A DNA stretch of 64,000 nt from Teredinibacter franksiae. Lineage in GTDB: Bacteria; Pseudomonadota; Gammaproteobacteria; Pseudomonadales; Cellvibrionaceae. This document shows, piece after piece, positions 28,824 to 37,899 of the stretch. The position numbers and the translations under genes were made by a program. The notes below the pieces were generated by a model that searched no databases, was not told the DNA's origin, and saw nothing but the letters and a program-made list of their open reading frames with translations. The first letter of the stretch is position 1; every line of letters starts with the position of its first letter. Location of the stretch: NCBI RefSeq assembly GCF_014218805.1, contig NZ_JACJUV010000008.1, forward strand, positions 1-64,000. Direction: 5' to 3'.

Positions 28824-29044
28824 TGCTTTTAGCCTCTGGCTTTACGTGTTTCTCATGCGAAAGGCAAATTTTCAGGCATACCGGTGGCCCCGAGAATTTT
28901 TTTACTGCTTTGATCTGACTAAAAAGACAACCGAGCTTGCGCTGTACAGACCAAGTTTGCCAGCACCGAGCCTAAAAATATTTATTTGAGAGGTGGTCAA
29001 CATTCTTTGCCACCGAGCAGATAGCCACAACATTGCTTTAACCA

Positions 29045-29983
29045 CTAACGTACAGGCAAAACATCGACGCTTGTTAACAGGTGATCGACCAATGAGCGAG
29101 CGCGCTCTGATTTCCCATCGGTAGAGTGGGTGTGAACACCACGCACACGATGACCAACAACAGAAGGTAGCACTATTTGAATGTCTTCCGGCAGCAAGTG
29201 CTCTCGGCCTTCCAACAGTGCCCACGCTTTAGCTGCCCGCAGCCATGCTAAAGCCCCTCGCGGTGACAAACCATAACTAAAGCTTTCATCAAACCGAGTA
29301 AAGTCCACTAATCGCTGTAAGTAATCTAGCAACTGGTCGGTTGCTTTCACTTCATCGACGAGAGCCTGTATTTGAGTCATTTTTTTTAGGTCCGTTACCG
29401 GTTGTACATGCTGTAATCGTGTGCGCGGGTCTAAGCCTTTAAATAACTTCTGTTCGGTAGCACGATTGGGGTAGCCGAGCGAAATACGCATGAGAAAACG
29501 ATCGAGTTGAGATTCTGGCAAAGGGTAAGTGCCGGCTTGCGTCAGCGGGTTTTGCGTGGCGATAACAAAAAATGGCTCTGGCAAGGGGCGAGTCTGGCCT
29601 TCTATGGTGACCTGACGCTCCTCCATAGCCTCCAGCAAGGCACTTTGCGTTTTAGGCGTTGTGCGATTAATTTCGTCGGCCAACAAAACTTGAGTGAAAA
29701 TTGGCCCCTGCATAAATTTGAATTCAGAAGTCTGTCGATTGTAAATCGCAGCTCCCAGAATATCCGCAGGCAATAAATCACTGGTAAATTGAACGCGTTT
29801 GTATTCGAGCCCAAGAACTTTAGCTAGGCACTGAGCAAGGGTGGTTTTACCCATACCGGGTAGGTCTTCTATCAAGAGGTGGCCGCGAGCAAAAAGACAG
29901 GTAACGGCAAGCTTTACTTGTTTTTCCTTACCCAGCAGTATTGTGCCAACTTCATCAACTACCGCATTCATCAGAGAGTTCAT
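29045..29983 (-). CDS. MoxR-family AAA ATPase
   Basis: This 312-residue ATPase has Walker A in DLPGMGKTTLAQ, Walker B in LLADEINR and the sensor region FFVIATQNPLTQAG. The family acts as a chaperone in assembly of membrane or metal complexes. It is followed by DUF58 and TgpA genes, the classic set. It lies 43 bp after a VanZ-like gene and is probably transcribed with it. Confidence 0.9.
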   Translation of the reverse strand: MNSLMNAVVDEVGTILLGKEKQVKLAVTCLFARGHLLIEDLPGMGKTTLAQCLAKVLGLEYKRVQFTSDLLPADILGAAIYNRQTSEFKFMQGPIFTQVLLADEINRTTPKTQSALLEAMEERQVTIEGQTRPLPEPFFVIATQNPLTQAGTYPLPESQLDRFLMRISLGYPNRATEQKLFKGLDPRTRLQHVQPVTDLKKMTQIQALVDEVKATDQLLDYLQRLVDFTRFDESFSYGLSPRGALAWLRAAKAWALLEGREHLLPEDIQIVLPSVVGHRVRGVHTHSTDGKSERARSLVDHLLTSVDVLPVR

Positions 29984-30026
29984 TCACTCAGTACCTTAGT
30001 CGTATTGCGCCCATGGAGCTTACCGT

Positions 30027-31007
30027 TTACTGATGTAGCACCACATTATCGATATATAACACACGTTCTTCCTGAATCTTGTAAGAATAGAACATAACGG
30101 TGCTAATTCGCCCCATATCCAGCTCACGTTTTTTGGGCGCCATTTTTATTTTTTGCAAAGGTATGCGAATCGTCTGTAAACCGGGTTTTATTTGGTAGGT
30201 TTTATTGAAACGATCGTTGTGCTGATTATTATGTTTGGCATCATGGATGCGCACAACCAACCGGACGTCTTCGTCTATTGGGTTAAAAATTTCAACCGAA
30301 AAAGCACTATGTTCACGCCAATCTGGATGCACCTCTTCTATTGTGACACCAGGCCAAGGACCTGGTACTAAATCTAAGCGCCCCACTTTAGAGGTATTGC
30401 CTATCCAGCCGCTGGGAGCGTTTTCGATTGAGAATTTTGCGCGGTAAGCCGAATGAGCATAGGCGTTTAACCAGTGATTGTCGAAATCGGCCAGAACGGG
30501 AAAAGCTTGCGCGCGGTACCGCTCAGCGAAAGCCCACTTAACAGGCTCACTGACCCCCACCATTAGCAGTAAAGCGAATACCAGTAAGCCCACCAGTCGC
30601 TTTATACCTTTGGTGTACACCGCGTAGTAAAACCCAAGGCCGGCAAGGGTACCGACAATATCCAATCGGAAGTCAAACCAACTTGCCTCACGCCCAACAC
30701 GCGCCTGAACCAGTTCAACGGCACCACCAAACAACAGGCACACAAGCAACGTAACCAGTGCAGTCATCGCCATTTGTTGATGCAATACATACCTGTGGAG
30801 GGTAAGGCTTGTGGTTAGACCCAAACCTAAGAATATGAGCGCGTGGCCAGCATTATGTAGCGAAGCCCAGAAATAAGAATTATCTACGGGGAGCTTCAAA
30901 AAAAACAGAACCCAACTGTTTACGAGTAGAATAACGACAAGAAAGCTCAGCCCCAACCATAATCGGGGGCTTAATTTTGCGACATCCAGTTGCTTAAAAA
31001 AGGCCAC
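30027..31007 (-). CDS. VanZ-like membrane protein with extracytoplasmic C-terminal domain
   Basis: The N-terminal 175 residues have five or six hydrophobic helices and VanZ features: NAGHALIFLGLGL and GGAVELVQARVGREASWFDFRLDIVGTLAG. The remaining about 150 residues are soluble, beta-rich (for example GRLDLVPGPWPGVTIEEVHPD and TVMFYSYKIQEERVLYIDNV). They look like a carbohydrate-binding or galactose-binding-type sandwich domain. Start is GTG 31007, 7 bp after metZ. Function is unknown; a cell-envelope carbohydrate role is a guess. Confidence 0.7.
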   Translation of the reverse strand: MAFFKQLDVAKLSPRLWLGLSFLVVILLVNSWVLFFLKLPVDNSYFWASLHNAGHALIFLGLGLTTSLTLHRYVLHQQMAMTALVTLLVCLLFGGAVELVQARVGREASWFDFRLDIVGTLAGLGFYYAVYTKGIKRLVGLLVFALLLMVGVSEPVKWAFAERYRAQAFPVLADFDNHWLNAYAHSAYRAKFSIENAPSGWIGNTSKVGRLDLVPGPWPGVTIEEVHPDWREHSAFSVEIFNPIDEDVRLVVRIHDAKHNNQHNDRFNKTYQIKPGLQTIRIPLQKIKMAPKKRELDMGRISTVMFYSYKIQEERVLYIDNVVLHQ

Positions 31008-31014
31008 AATAGCG

Positions 31015-32223
31015 CTAGAGCAGGCTCAAGCCTCTGTTAAGATCCTTTTTAAGGTCCTCAACAGATTCTAAGCCAACCGCCATCCGAATTAGGTTTTCAG
31101 TAATACCTGCCGCCGCCCTATCTTCGCCGCTCAAACGACCGTGTGTTGTGGTAGCTGGATGCACAATCGTTGATTTGGCATCGCCCAAATTTGCGGTATG
31201 AGAGATGACCCGAATTGCGTCAAGTACCTTCCACGCTTCCTCGCGTCCTCCTCTTACCGTAAATGAAAGTACGCCACCAAACGCGCGTTGCTGCTTTTTC
31301 GCCAACGCATGGGACGGATGATCTTTCAAGCCACCGTAGTACACGTGCTCTACTGCGGGTTGCACCTGCAGCCAAAGTGCCAATTGCAGCGCATTAGCCG
31401 AATGAGCGTCCATTCTTAAACGCAGCGTTTCCAGCCCTTTCAGAAACACCCAAGCATTGAATGGGCTCATGGTAGGCCCGCAAGTACGGATAAAACCTAG
31501 CACTTCATCCATATGCTCTTTTTTGCCAACAACAGCTCCGCCAAGGCAGCGCCCCTGACCATCTAGGTATTTAGTGGCCGAGTGCACAACAATATCGGCA
31601 CCCAGTGCGAGCGGCTGCTGTAAAGCCGGTGTACAAAAGCAATTATCAATAACCAGCAGTGCGTCTTGGCTGTGGGCAATAGCCGCAAGCTTGGCAATAT
31701 CGGCAACATCGCTGAGGGGGTTTGAAGGCGTTTCGGCAAACAATAAACGCGTTTTTTTGGTAAGCGCGTTTTTCCACTGCGGTAAATCGGTAAGAGACAC
31801 CAGATCAACGTTGACGCCGAATTTTTGCAGGTATTTTGTAAACAATACCGTTGTTGTACCGAACACACTTCGCGAACATATTACGTGATCACCGGCCTGT
31901 AGAAACGCCATGCAAGTACTTAGAATAGCGGCCATACCCGAAGCTGCAGCAACACCTGCCTCTGCGCCCTCGAGCGCAGCAATACGCTGTTCAAAAGTGC
32001 GCACCGTTGGGTTGGTATAACGTGAGTAAACGTTGCCTGGCTGCTCGCCTGAAAAACGAGCGGCCGCTTCTGCTGCATTTTTGAACACATAGCTCGATGT
32101 GGTATAGATCGGCTCACCGTGCTCACCTTCATGGGAGCGAACCTGCCCCGCACGCACCGCTAGGGTGTCCAGCTCAGCGCCTTGGAGGAATTCTAAAGGA
32201 TTAAGGGGTAGTTCTTCAGTCAT
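31015..32223 (-). CDS. metZ: O-succinylhomoserine sulfhydrylase
   Basis: MetZ makes homocysteine from O-succinylhomoserine and sulfide with PLP. The 402-residue protein is of the Cys/Met metabolism PLP family: YSRYTNPTVRTFEQRIAALEGAE at the N-terminus, the PLP Lys in VHSATKYLDGQG, and SLESVEDL near the C-terminus. It follows purF by 84 bp, the usual Pseudomonas-type purF-metZ arrangement, which is the main support for metZ rather than a gamma-lyase. Confidence 0.93.
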   Translation of the reverse strand: MTEELPLNPLEFLQGAELDTLAVRAGQVRSHEGEHGEPIYTTSSYVFKNAAEAAARFSGEQPGNVYSRYTNPTVRTFEQRIAALEGAEAGVAAASGMAAILSTCMAFLQAGDHVICSRSVFGTTTVLFTKYLQKFGVNVDLVSLTDLPQWKNALTKKTRLLFAETPSNPLSDVADIAKLAAIAHSQDALLVIDNCFCTPALQQPLALGADIVVHSATKYLDGQGRCLGGAVVGKKEHMDEVLGFIRTCGPTMSPFNAWVFLKGLETLRLRMDAHSANALQLALWLQVQPAVEHVYYGGLKDHPSHALAKKQQRAFGGVLSFTVRGGREEAWKVLDAIRVISHTANLGDAKSTIVHPATTTHGRLSGEDRAAAGITENLIRMAVGLESVEDLKKDLNRGLSLL

Positions 32224-32307
32224 ATTTCAACTCGAGAAACAATCAGCATGTATATTTTCACCCTGATTCTAGGCAATTTGGAGTAAGGCTAGGTCAAGAA
32301 AGCAACG

Positions 32308-33831
32308 CTATTCGTCGTTGTGAATGCCAACCATGGCATTACCACCGGAATTATTGGCGTCTTCCGTCGACGATTTAACCTTGTCGTTGCGCATTTTGTC
32401 GAGCTTATTGAGATAAGCTGTATCGACATCACCCGTTACATACTCACCATTAAACACCGCACAATCAAACTGAGGTATTTCCGGATTACCTTCACCGGAT
32501 GCTGCAATCAAATCTTCGATGTCTTGATAGATCAACCAGTCGGCACCGATTTCTTCGCAAATTTCTTTTTCTGTTCGCCCGTGGGCAATTAGCTCCTCCG
32601 CGCTGGGCATATCGATGCCGTAGACATTGGGGTACATCACAGCGGGGGCAGCAGAGGCGAAATACACTTTTGCCGCGCCCGCATCACGAGCCATTTGGAT
32701 GATTTGTTGGCAAGTAGTGCCACGCACAATCGAGTCATCCACCAGCATCACGTTTTTATCCCTAAACTCCAAATCGATAACGTTGAGCTTTTGGCGTACT
32801 GACTTACGTCGTAACTGCTGGCCCGGCATAATGAAGGTTCGACCGATATAGCGATTTTTTACCAAGCCTTCGCGAAATTTAACGCCCATGGTATGAGCCA
32901 TGGCCTGCCCGGCTACGCGGCTGCTATCAGGAATGGGAATAACCACATCAATATCGTGATCAGGTCGCTCACGTAAAATTTTCTCTGCGAGTTTTTCGCC
33001 TTGACGCAGGCGTGCTTTATAGACAGACACGCCATCCATAATAGAATCTGGACGTGCAAAATATACGTGCTCAAAAATACACGGGCTGTAGCTAGGATTG
33101 TCCACGCATTGGTGCGTAAACAGCTCGCCATCGACAGTAATGTAAACACACTCTCCAGGGCCTACGTCCCGCACCAGCGTGTAACCCAAGACATCAAGCG
33201 CAACACTCTCGGAAGCAATCATGTATTCCCGACCGTGGTCAGTGTCACGGTATCCGTAAACAAGCGGTCGAATACCATTTGGGTCACGAAAAGCGAATAC
33301 ACCATAATTGGCAATCATCCCCACAACAGCATAACCGCCACGAACTCGCTTATGAACGCCCTCTACTGCACGAAACACATCTTCTGCGGCCGGCTGAAAT
33401 TTGCCTTGCAGCTGTATCTCGTGGGCAAATACGTTAAGCAGGACTTCGGAGTCTGAGTCGGTATTGACGTGGCGCAGATCGGCCTTGAAAAGGTTTTGAC
33501 GTAACTCATCAGCATTGGTTAGATTGCCATTGTGAGCAAGAGCAATACCATAGGGAGAGTTGACGTAGAAAGGCTGGGCCAGTGCAGGCCCTGTGCTCCC
33601 TGCGGTTGGGTAGCGCACATGGCCAATACCCATATTGCCCGCAAGTCGCTGCATGTGCCGGGTTCGGAAAACATCCTTCACCAAGCCAACGGCTTTCTGT
33701 TGAGCAAACTTGCCGTCTTTGCAAGTCATGATTCCTGCCGCATCCTGGCCACGATGTTGTAGCATGGTAAGCGCATCGTACAACCCAAGATTTACGTCTT
33801 TCTTACCTACAATTCCGACAATACCGCACAT
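32308..33831 (-). CDS. purF: Amidophosphoribosyltransferase
   Basis: PurF makes 5-phosphoribosylamine, the first step of purine synthesis. It starts MCGIVGIVG, with Cys2 the N-terminal glutaminase nucleophile after Met removal; this fixes ATG 33831 as the start rather than the upstream TTG. The PRPP loop is [13 protein letters not shown]. Length is 507. GAGAG lies upstream. It is 41 bp after cvpA. Confidence 0.97.
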   Translation of the reverse strand: MCGIVGIVGKKDVNLGLYDALTMLQHRGQDAAGIMTCKDGKFAQQKAVGLVKDVFRTRHMQRLAGNMGIGHVRYPTAGSTGPALAQPFYVNSPYGIALAHNGNLTNADELRQNLFKADLRHVNTDSDSEVLLNVFAHEIQLQGKFQPAAEDVFRAVEGVHKRVRGGYAVVGMIANYGVFAFRDPNGIRPLVYGYRDTDHGREYMIASESVALDVLGYTLVRDVGPGECVYITVDGELFTHQCVDNPSYSPCIFEHVYFARPDSIMDGVSVYKARLRQGEKLAEKILRERPDHDIDVVIPIPDSSRVAGQAMAHTMGVKFREGLVKNRYIGRTFIMPGQQLRRKSVRQKLNVIDLEFRDKNVMLVDDSIVRGTTCQQIIQMARDAGAAKVYFASAAPAVMYPNVYGIDMPSAEELIAHGRTEKEICEEIGADWLIYQDIEDLIAASGEGNPEIPQFDCAVFNGEYVTGDVDTAYLNKLDKMRNDKVKSSTEDANNSGGNAMVGIHNDE

Positions 33832-33872
33832 AAACAACTCTCAACCTAAAAAACAGCACGTACAACTGAAGA

Positions 33873-34373
33873 TTAACCGTTAAGCAAATAGCCAACGGCC
33901 GATGTAAATTCTTTGGCTAGCGTTCTGCACCAGTCTTCAAATTCCATAAGGTGAGGAATAAGCAGTGACTGTCGCCACCAACCGTCCTGATCTATCGGAA
34001 TAAGACCGGGAACAAGCAGTAATATGGCCATTACCACAATAAACCCCCGCACCAACCCAAAAATCATGCCGAACAATCGGTCTGTACCGGAAAGACCCGT
34101 CATCCGCACCAATTCGCCAATCAGATAGTTCACCATTGCACCGACTATTAGTGTAGCCGCAAACAACAGCCCAAAAGCCACCATGTCTCTAACAGATGGT
34201 GTATCAATTTGATTGACGAGAAGGGACGATAGTTGATCGCCGAAAGTCATGGCGACGATAAAGGCCAAAACCCAATTCGCCATGGAAAGCGCTTCTTTTA
34301 CAAAGCCGCGCTTAAGGCTAATTAGGCTGGATACTACAAGTATCGCAAGAATTACCCAGTCGGCCCAGTTCAT
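33873..34373 (-). CDS. cvpA: CvpA family inner-membrane protein
   Basis: This 166-residue protein has four hydrophobic helices, starting MNWADWVILAILVVSSLISLKRGFVKEAL, the CvpA signature. CvpA affects colicin V production and envelope stress tolerance. It precedes purF as in many gammaproteobacteria. Its usual upstream neighbour dedD is 3 kb away, separated by two plus-strand genes. Confidence 0.93.
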   Translation of the reverse strand: MNWADWVILAILVVSSLISLKRGFVKEALSMANWVLAFIVAMTFGDQLSSLLVNQIDTPSVRDMVAFGLLFAATLIVGAMVNYLIGELVRMTGLSGTDRLFGMIFGLVRGFIVVMAILLLVPGLIPIDQDGWWRQSLLIPHLMEFEDWCRTLAKEFTSAVGYLLNG

Positions 34374-34552
34374 AGCTGATCAACTCTCAATGAAAAGAAG
34401 GCGCAATTCTATCAGAGGCAGTCATCATTCCGAAACACTCTGTGGTACACATATTCAAAGGAGAGCATAACTCCCCCATTTTTTATACCCAGATCTGTTG
34501 TGTTACTGGGTTTGCGCTACACTTTAAGAAACCTGCGGGGCTTGCCTTTTAT

Positions 34553-36208
34553 ATGAAGCAAATCGACATTATTAAAACCTATGGCCAAAAGCGCTGCTTG
34601 GTGGTGGATGACGTACCCGACATTCGCGCCTCCCTAAAACGTATTCTGATCGATTTCGGTTCTGTTAATGTCGATACCGCGGGCAACGCTGAAGAAGCCA
34701 TTGATATTTGCCAGCGCAATCAGTACGACATCGTACTATCCGACTACAACCTGGGTAGCAGCAAGAACGGACAACAACTGTTAGAAGAGCTGCGCTTCCA
34801 CGGCCTGCTCAAAAATACCGCTCTGTACATAATGATCACAGCCGAAAGCGCCAGCCAATACGTATTGCACGCCTTGGAATACCAACCCGATGATTACTTG
34901 AACAAACCCATCAGCCGAGACTCGCTGCGACCCAGGCTCGACCAGGCACTGCTCAAAAATGAAGCGCTGCTGCAAGCGAAGAAATCGCTCGATCAGAAAA
35001 ACCCTAACGCTGCCATTAAAGCGTGCGAAAACCTACTTGCAAAAAAGTCTCGCTACAGTAACGACGCACGCAAAATGCTTGGCGAACTTATGATCAGCCA
35101 AAAACAACATGAGCAAGCATTAACCGTTTATGCACAGCTCCCCCAAGACCGCATGCCTATCTGGGCTAACCTGGGCATTGCACGCTGTTATTTCGGCCAA
35201 AAGAAATTTGAAAAGGCCGAAGCGCTACTCACCAAGCTTATTGACGAAAACCCACTATGTGTAGAAGCCCACGACCTACTAGCAAAACTATTTGAAGCAC
35301 AAAACAACTCCGCCAGAGCGCAACAATCACTGCACAACGCACTGGGCATTTCACCACTGTCGAGTGACCGGCAAAGAGAAATGGGGCGCGTGAGCCACGA
35401 AGCCGGTGACGAACTGGCATCGATACACGCTTACCGTACAGCGCTCAAGCAAAGCCGTAACTCCTGTCACGAACAGGCGGAAGACTATCTATACCTTGCC
35501 CAAGGCTTAACCAACCTTGTTCGGGACGACGCCAACGAAACCCAAAAACTGTCAAATGAAGCCATAGAAACACTACGCTCGGTAGAAAAACGCTTTGGTA
35601 AACAGCCTATTGTTAATATGCGCGGAAAGTTAGTAGAAGCCGATCTGTTACGGGTACAAAAAAAAGAGCAGCGCAGTCAAGCTATGACCGAAAAAGCTCT
35701 GGCTGTACAAAAGGAAATGCGCCTAAGCGCCATACAGAATACCCCTGCCCAGCTGAGTATCGATTGTGCTCGAGCCTTTATGGAGCTAGGTGAATACGAT
35801 GCCGGTGATTTGCTATTACAGGAAGTCGCAAAAGCAAATAACGACCCCGATATAGCCATACAGCTTGACAAACTACTGCGCGAACCTTTAACAAAAGCCG
35901 GAGTACAGCACGCCGCCAAGTCGAACAAACAAGGCATAGCGTTCTACCAACAAAAAGAATACGAACAGGCCGTAGTAGCATTTCAAAATGTGCTGAAGGA
36001 GTTACCCAATCACATTGGCTTAAACCTAAACCTGATACAAGCACTTATAAGTAAAACCAAAGGCAGTGTTATCGACAACAGTGAAGTCGAAATAATCGCC
36101 GACAGCCTACAGCGAATAGGTAAGATTGAAAGCGACTCAAGCTACGCACAACGCTACGAATACCTGATTCGCCAGTATAAAAACATAATCGACCGATCGA
36201 CTACTTAA
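34553..36208 (+). CDS. Response regulator: receiver domain plus TPR repeats (second copy)
   Basis: The 551-residue protein has the same plan as the protein at 7408-9024: receiver domain with D19/D20, D64 in IVLSDYNLG, T97 and K118 in LNKPI, then TPR-like helices (for example QKKFEKAEALLTKLIDENPL and EYEQAVVAFQNVLKELPNH). No output domain is visible. ATG 34553 is the likely start; the frame is open upstream to 34442 but those residues do not resemble a receiver N-terminus. No histidine kinase is adjacent, so it may share the kinase at 6701 or use another. It and the following permease sit against the strand of the dedD/cvpA genes. Confidence 0.87.
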   Translation: MKQIDIIKTYGQKRCLVVDDVPDIRASLKRILIDFGSVNVDTAGNAEEAIDICQRNQYDIVLSDYNLGSSKNGQQLLEELRFHGLLKNTALYIMITAESASQYVLHALEYQPDDYLNKPISRDSLRPRLDQALLKNEALLQAKKSLDQKNPNAAIKACENLLAKKSRYSNDARKMLGELMISQKQHEQALTVYAQLPQDRMPIWANLGIARCYFGQKKFEKAEALLTKLIDENPLCVEAHDLLAKLFEAQNNSARAQQSLHNALGISPLSSDRQREMGRVSHEAGDELASIHAYRTALKQSRNSCHEQAEDYLYLAQGLTNLVRDDANETQKLSNEAIETLRSVEKRFGKQPIVNMRGKLVEADLLRVQKKEQRSQAMTEKALAVQKEMRLSAIQNTPAQLSIDCARAFMELGEYDAGDLLLQEVAKANNDPDIAIQLDKLLREPLTKAGVQHAAKSNKQGIAFYQQKEYEQAVVAFQNVLKELPNHIGLNLNLIQALISKTKGSVIDNSEVEIIADSLQRIGKIESDSSYAQRYEYLIRQYKNIIDRSTT

Positions 36209-36316
36209 AGTAAGCCCCGCACCCTCACCATAGCAACCAACATCCCCCCCATAGCAGTAGCTGTTTGAAGCACGGTTTTCGGTTATGATGCCTATTAAAC
36301 AACTATAACTCACCGT

Positions 36317-37339
36317 ATGCATATCATTTCCCGCCTGGCTAGCTCCCGACTGCTGCTAGCAATGCTATTCCTGTTAGCTGTTGCTCTATTCTTTGTCCTA
36401 TTTGGTGAAGCCTATTACGCCGCCTTAGCGATGCCCGATATATTAATAGCCCCAATAATGACGCTGGGATCATTCGTTGCAGGGTCCACTTTCTTGGGAG
36501 GCGGCGCCGTCGCCTTTCCCGCATTAACCAAGATTCTCCATGCGGACCCGATTACCGCCAAGAACTTTTCCTTAGCCATCCAAAGCGTGGGGATGACCTC
36601 GGCCAGCATTTACATTCTACTGCGTGTTCGTACAATCCCAGGAGTCTTTCTTCAGTACTATTTACCCGGCTCAGCTATTGGCCTATTGCTATCACTTACG
36701 CTATTAGAACAACACCTCACGGGCAACGATTTACGCGTCGGCTTTACGCTGTTTGTGTTGGTTTTTATGTTGGTGTACCTCTGGGCCTATTTGAGCAAAC
36801 AAAAACATTTTTCTGATTTAGGTGAACTAACCGCTATCGATAAAAACCTGATCATCAAAGCAGGTTTACTCGGCGGTATATTGTCTGGTTTATTGGGGTC
36901 CGGGGCAGACCTCGTAGCATTTTGCCTATTAGCACTGTATTTCAGAGTCGATATAAAGCTAGCTACACAAACATCTGTATTGATTATGGCAGCCACTTCA
37001 GTGCTGGGCGTAGGCTTACAAGGTATTGTGTTTAACAAACTCTCAACCGAGGTGCTAACTTTGTGGATGCTGGCAGCACCCGTGGTAATAATAGGGGCAC
37101 CTTTGGGCGCCATATTTTGTCGTCGAGCCACAACAAAAACGCTACTAGTCTTTATTGGCTTCATCGTTACGGCAGAGATCGTTTCCACCATTTTACTCGT
37201 GCCACTGGAAAAAAATAGACTCGGGTATTATCTTTTGTTAGTGCTAGCCTCTATCTCGTTACTAGTAATACTCAACAAAATCAGCAAACGAAAACAGCAT
37301 AAAGATCAACACGTTTTAGAGGAGCCTAATCTAAAATAA
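36317..37339 (+). CDS. TauE/SafE-family permease
   Basis: The 340-residue protein has about eight or nine hydrophobic helices. The paired motifs GGGAVAFPALTK and LGGILSGLLGSGADLVAF are the TauE/SafE repeat signature. Members export sulfite, sulfoacetate or similar anions, or other organosulfur compounds. The substrate is not known here and no sulfur genes adjoin. It converges with dedD with a 12-bp gap. Confidence 0.82.
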   Translation: MHIISRLASSRLLLAMLFLLAVALFFVLFGEAYYAALAMPDILIAPIMTLGSFVAGSTFLGGGAVAFPALTKILHADPITAKNFSLAIQSVGMTSASIYILLRVRTIPGVFLQYYLPGSAIGLLLSLTLLEQHLTGNDLRVGFTLFVLVFMLVYLWAYLSKQKHFSDLGELTAIDKNLIIKAGLLGGILSGLLGSGADLVAFCLLALYFRVDIKLATQTSVLIMAATSVLGVGLQGIVFNKLSTEVLTLWMLAAPVVIIGAPLGAIFCRRATTKTLLVFIGFIVTAEIVSTILLVPLEKNRLGYYLLLVLASISLLVILNKISKRKQHKDQHVLEEPNLK

Positions 37340-37351
37340 TTTGCAGCTTAA

Positions 37352-37882
37352 TCAGGGCTCGAACTTTAACAACATCGACTTAACGCCCAGTAACTTGTCA
37401 ATTTCTCGCTTGGCCGCCAAAGATTTTTGCTTATTTAAAAATGGACCGACATAAAGACGATTCATTTTCCCCTGCTCAGCATTAATTTGCTCAACATAAG
37501 CATCATACCCCTTAACCCTGAGAGCATCCCGTCGCTCTCTTGCGTGACCTTCAAATCGATAACTGGCGACCTGTAACACCCAAGCATTTGGGGTGCCCTT
37601 ATCGGTCAGTACCGGTTCAGCTTCAACGATTTCAACCTCGGCTTGCTGTTGTGTATTTTCATCGGGAATAAACATTTCCGCAGGCTCAGCAAGGGGCTCA
37701 CCAGGCAGACTCTCAACTGGCGGGCGAATATCTATAGGAACGATATGCGGCGCTGGTGGGATTTGTGTGGTGTGATCCATTTTTTCGATGCGCTCGCGAT
37801 CAAAAATTACAGGTATAAACACTACGCCAATTGCAACCAGCACAAACGCTCCGACTATTCGCTGTTTTAAGCCATCATCCAC
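37352..37882 (-). CDS. dedD: SPOR-domain protein DedD
   Basis: This 176-residue protein has an N-terminal transmembrane helix (IVGAFVLVAIGVVFIPVIF), a Pro/Glu-rich linker, and a C-terminal SPOR domain (AWVLQVASYRFEGHARERRDALR ... MNRLYVGPFLNKQKSLAAKREID) that binds denuded septal peptidoglycan. It is a single-pass inner-membrane divisome protein. Start GTG 37882 with GGGGTGGG upstream. It follows folC by 17 bp. Confidence 0.93.
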   Translation of the reverse strand: MDDGLKQRIVGAFVLVAIGVVFIPVIFDRERIEKMDHTTQIPPAPHIVPIDIRPPVESLPGEPLAEPAEMFIPDENTQQQAEVEIVEAEPVLTDKGTPNAWVLQVASYRFEGHARERRDALRVKGYDAYVEQINAEQGKMNRLYVGPFLNKQKSLAAKREIDKLLGVKSMLLKFEP

Positions 37883-37899
37883 AACCCACCCCTTGCTGC

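Noticed and set aside
28902..29225. 107-codon minus frame over the moxR end and the gap
   Set aside because: Mostly overlaps moxR in another frame; Cys/Ser-rich sequence with no domain.
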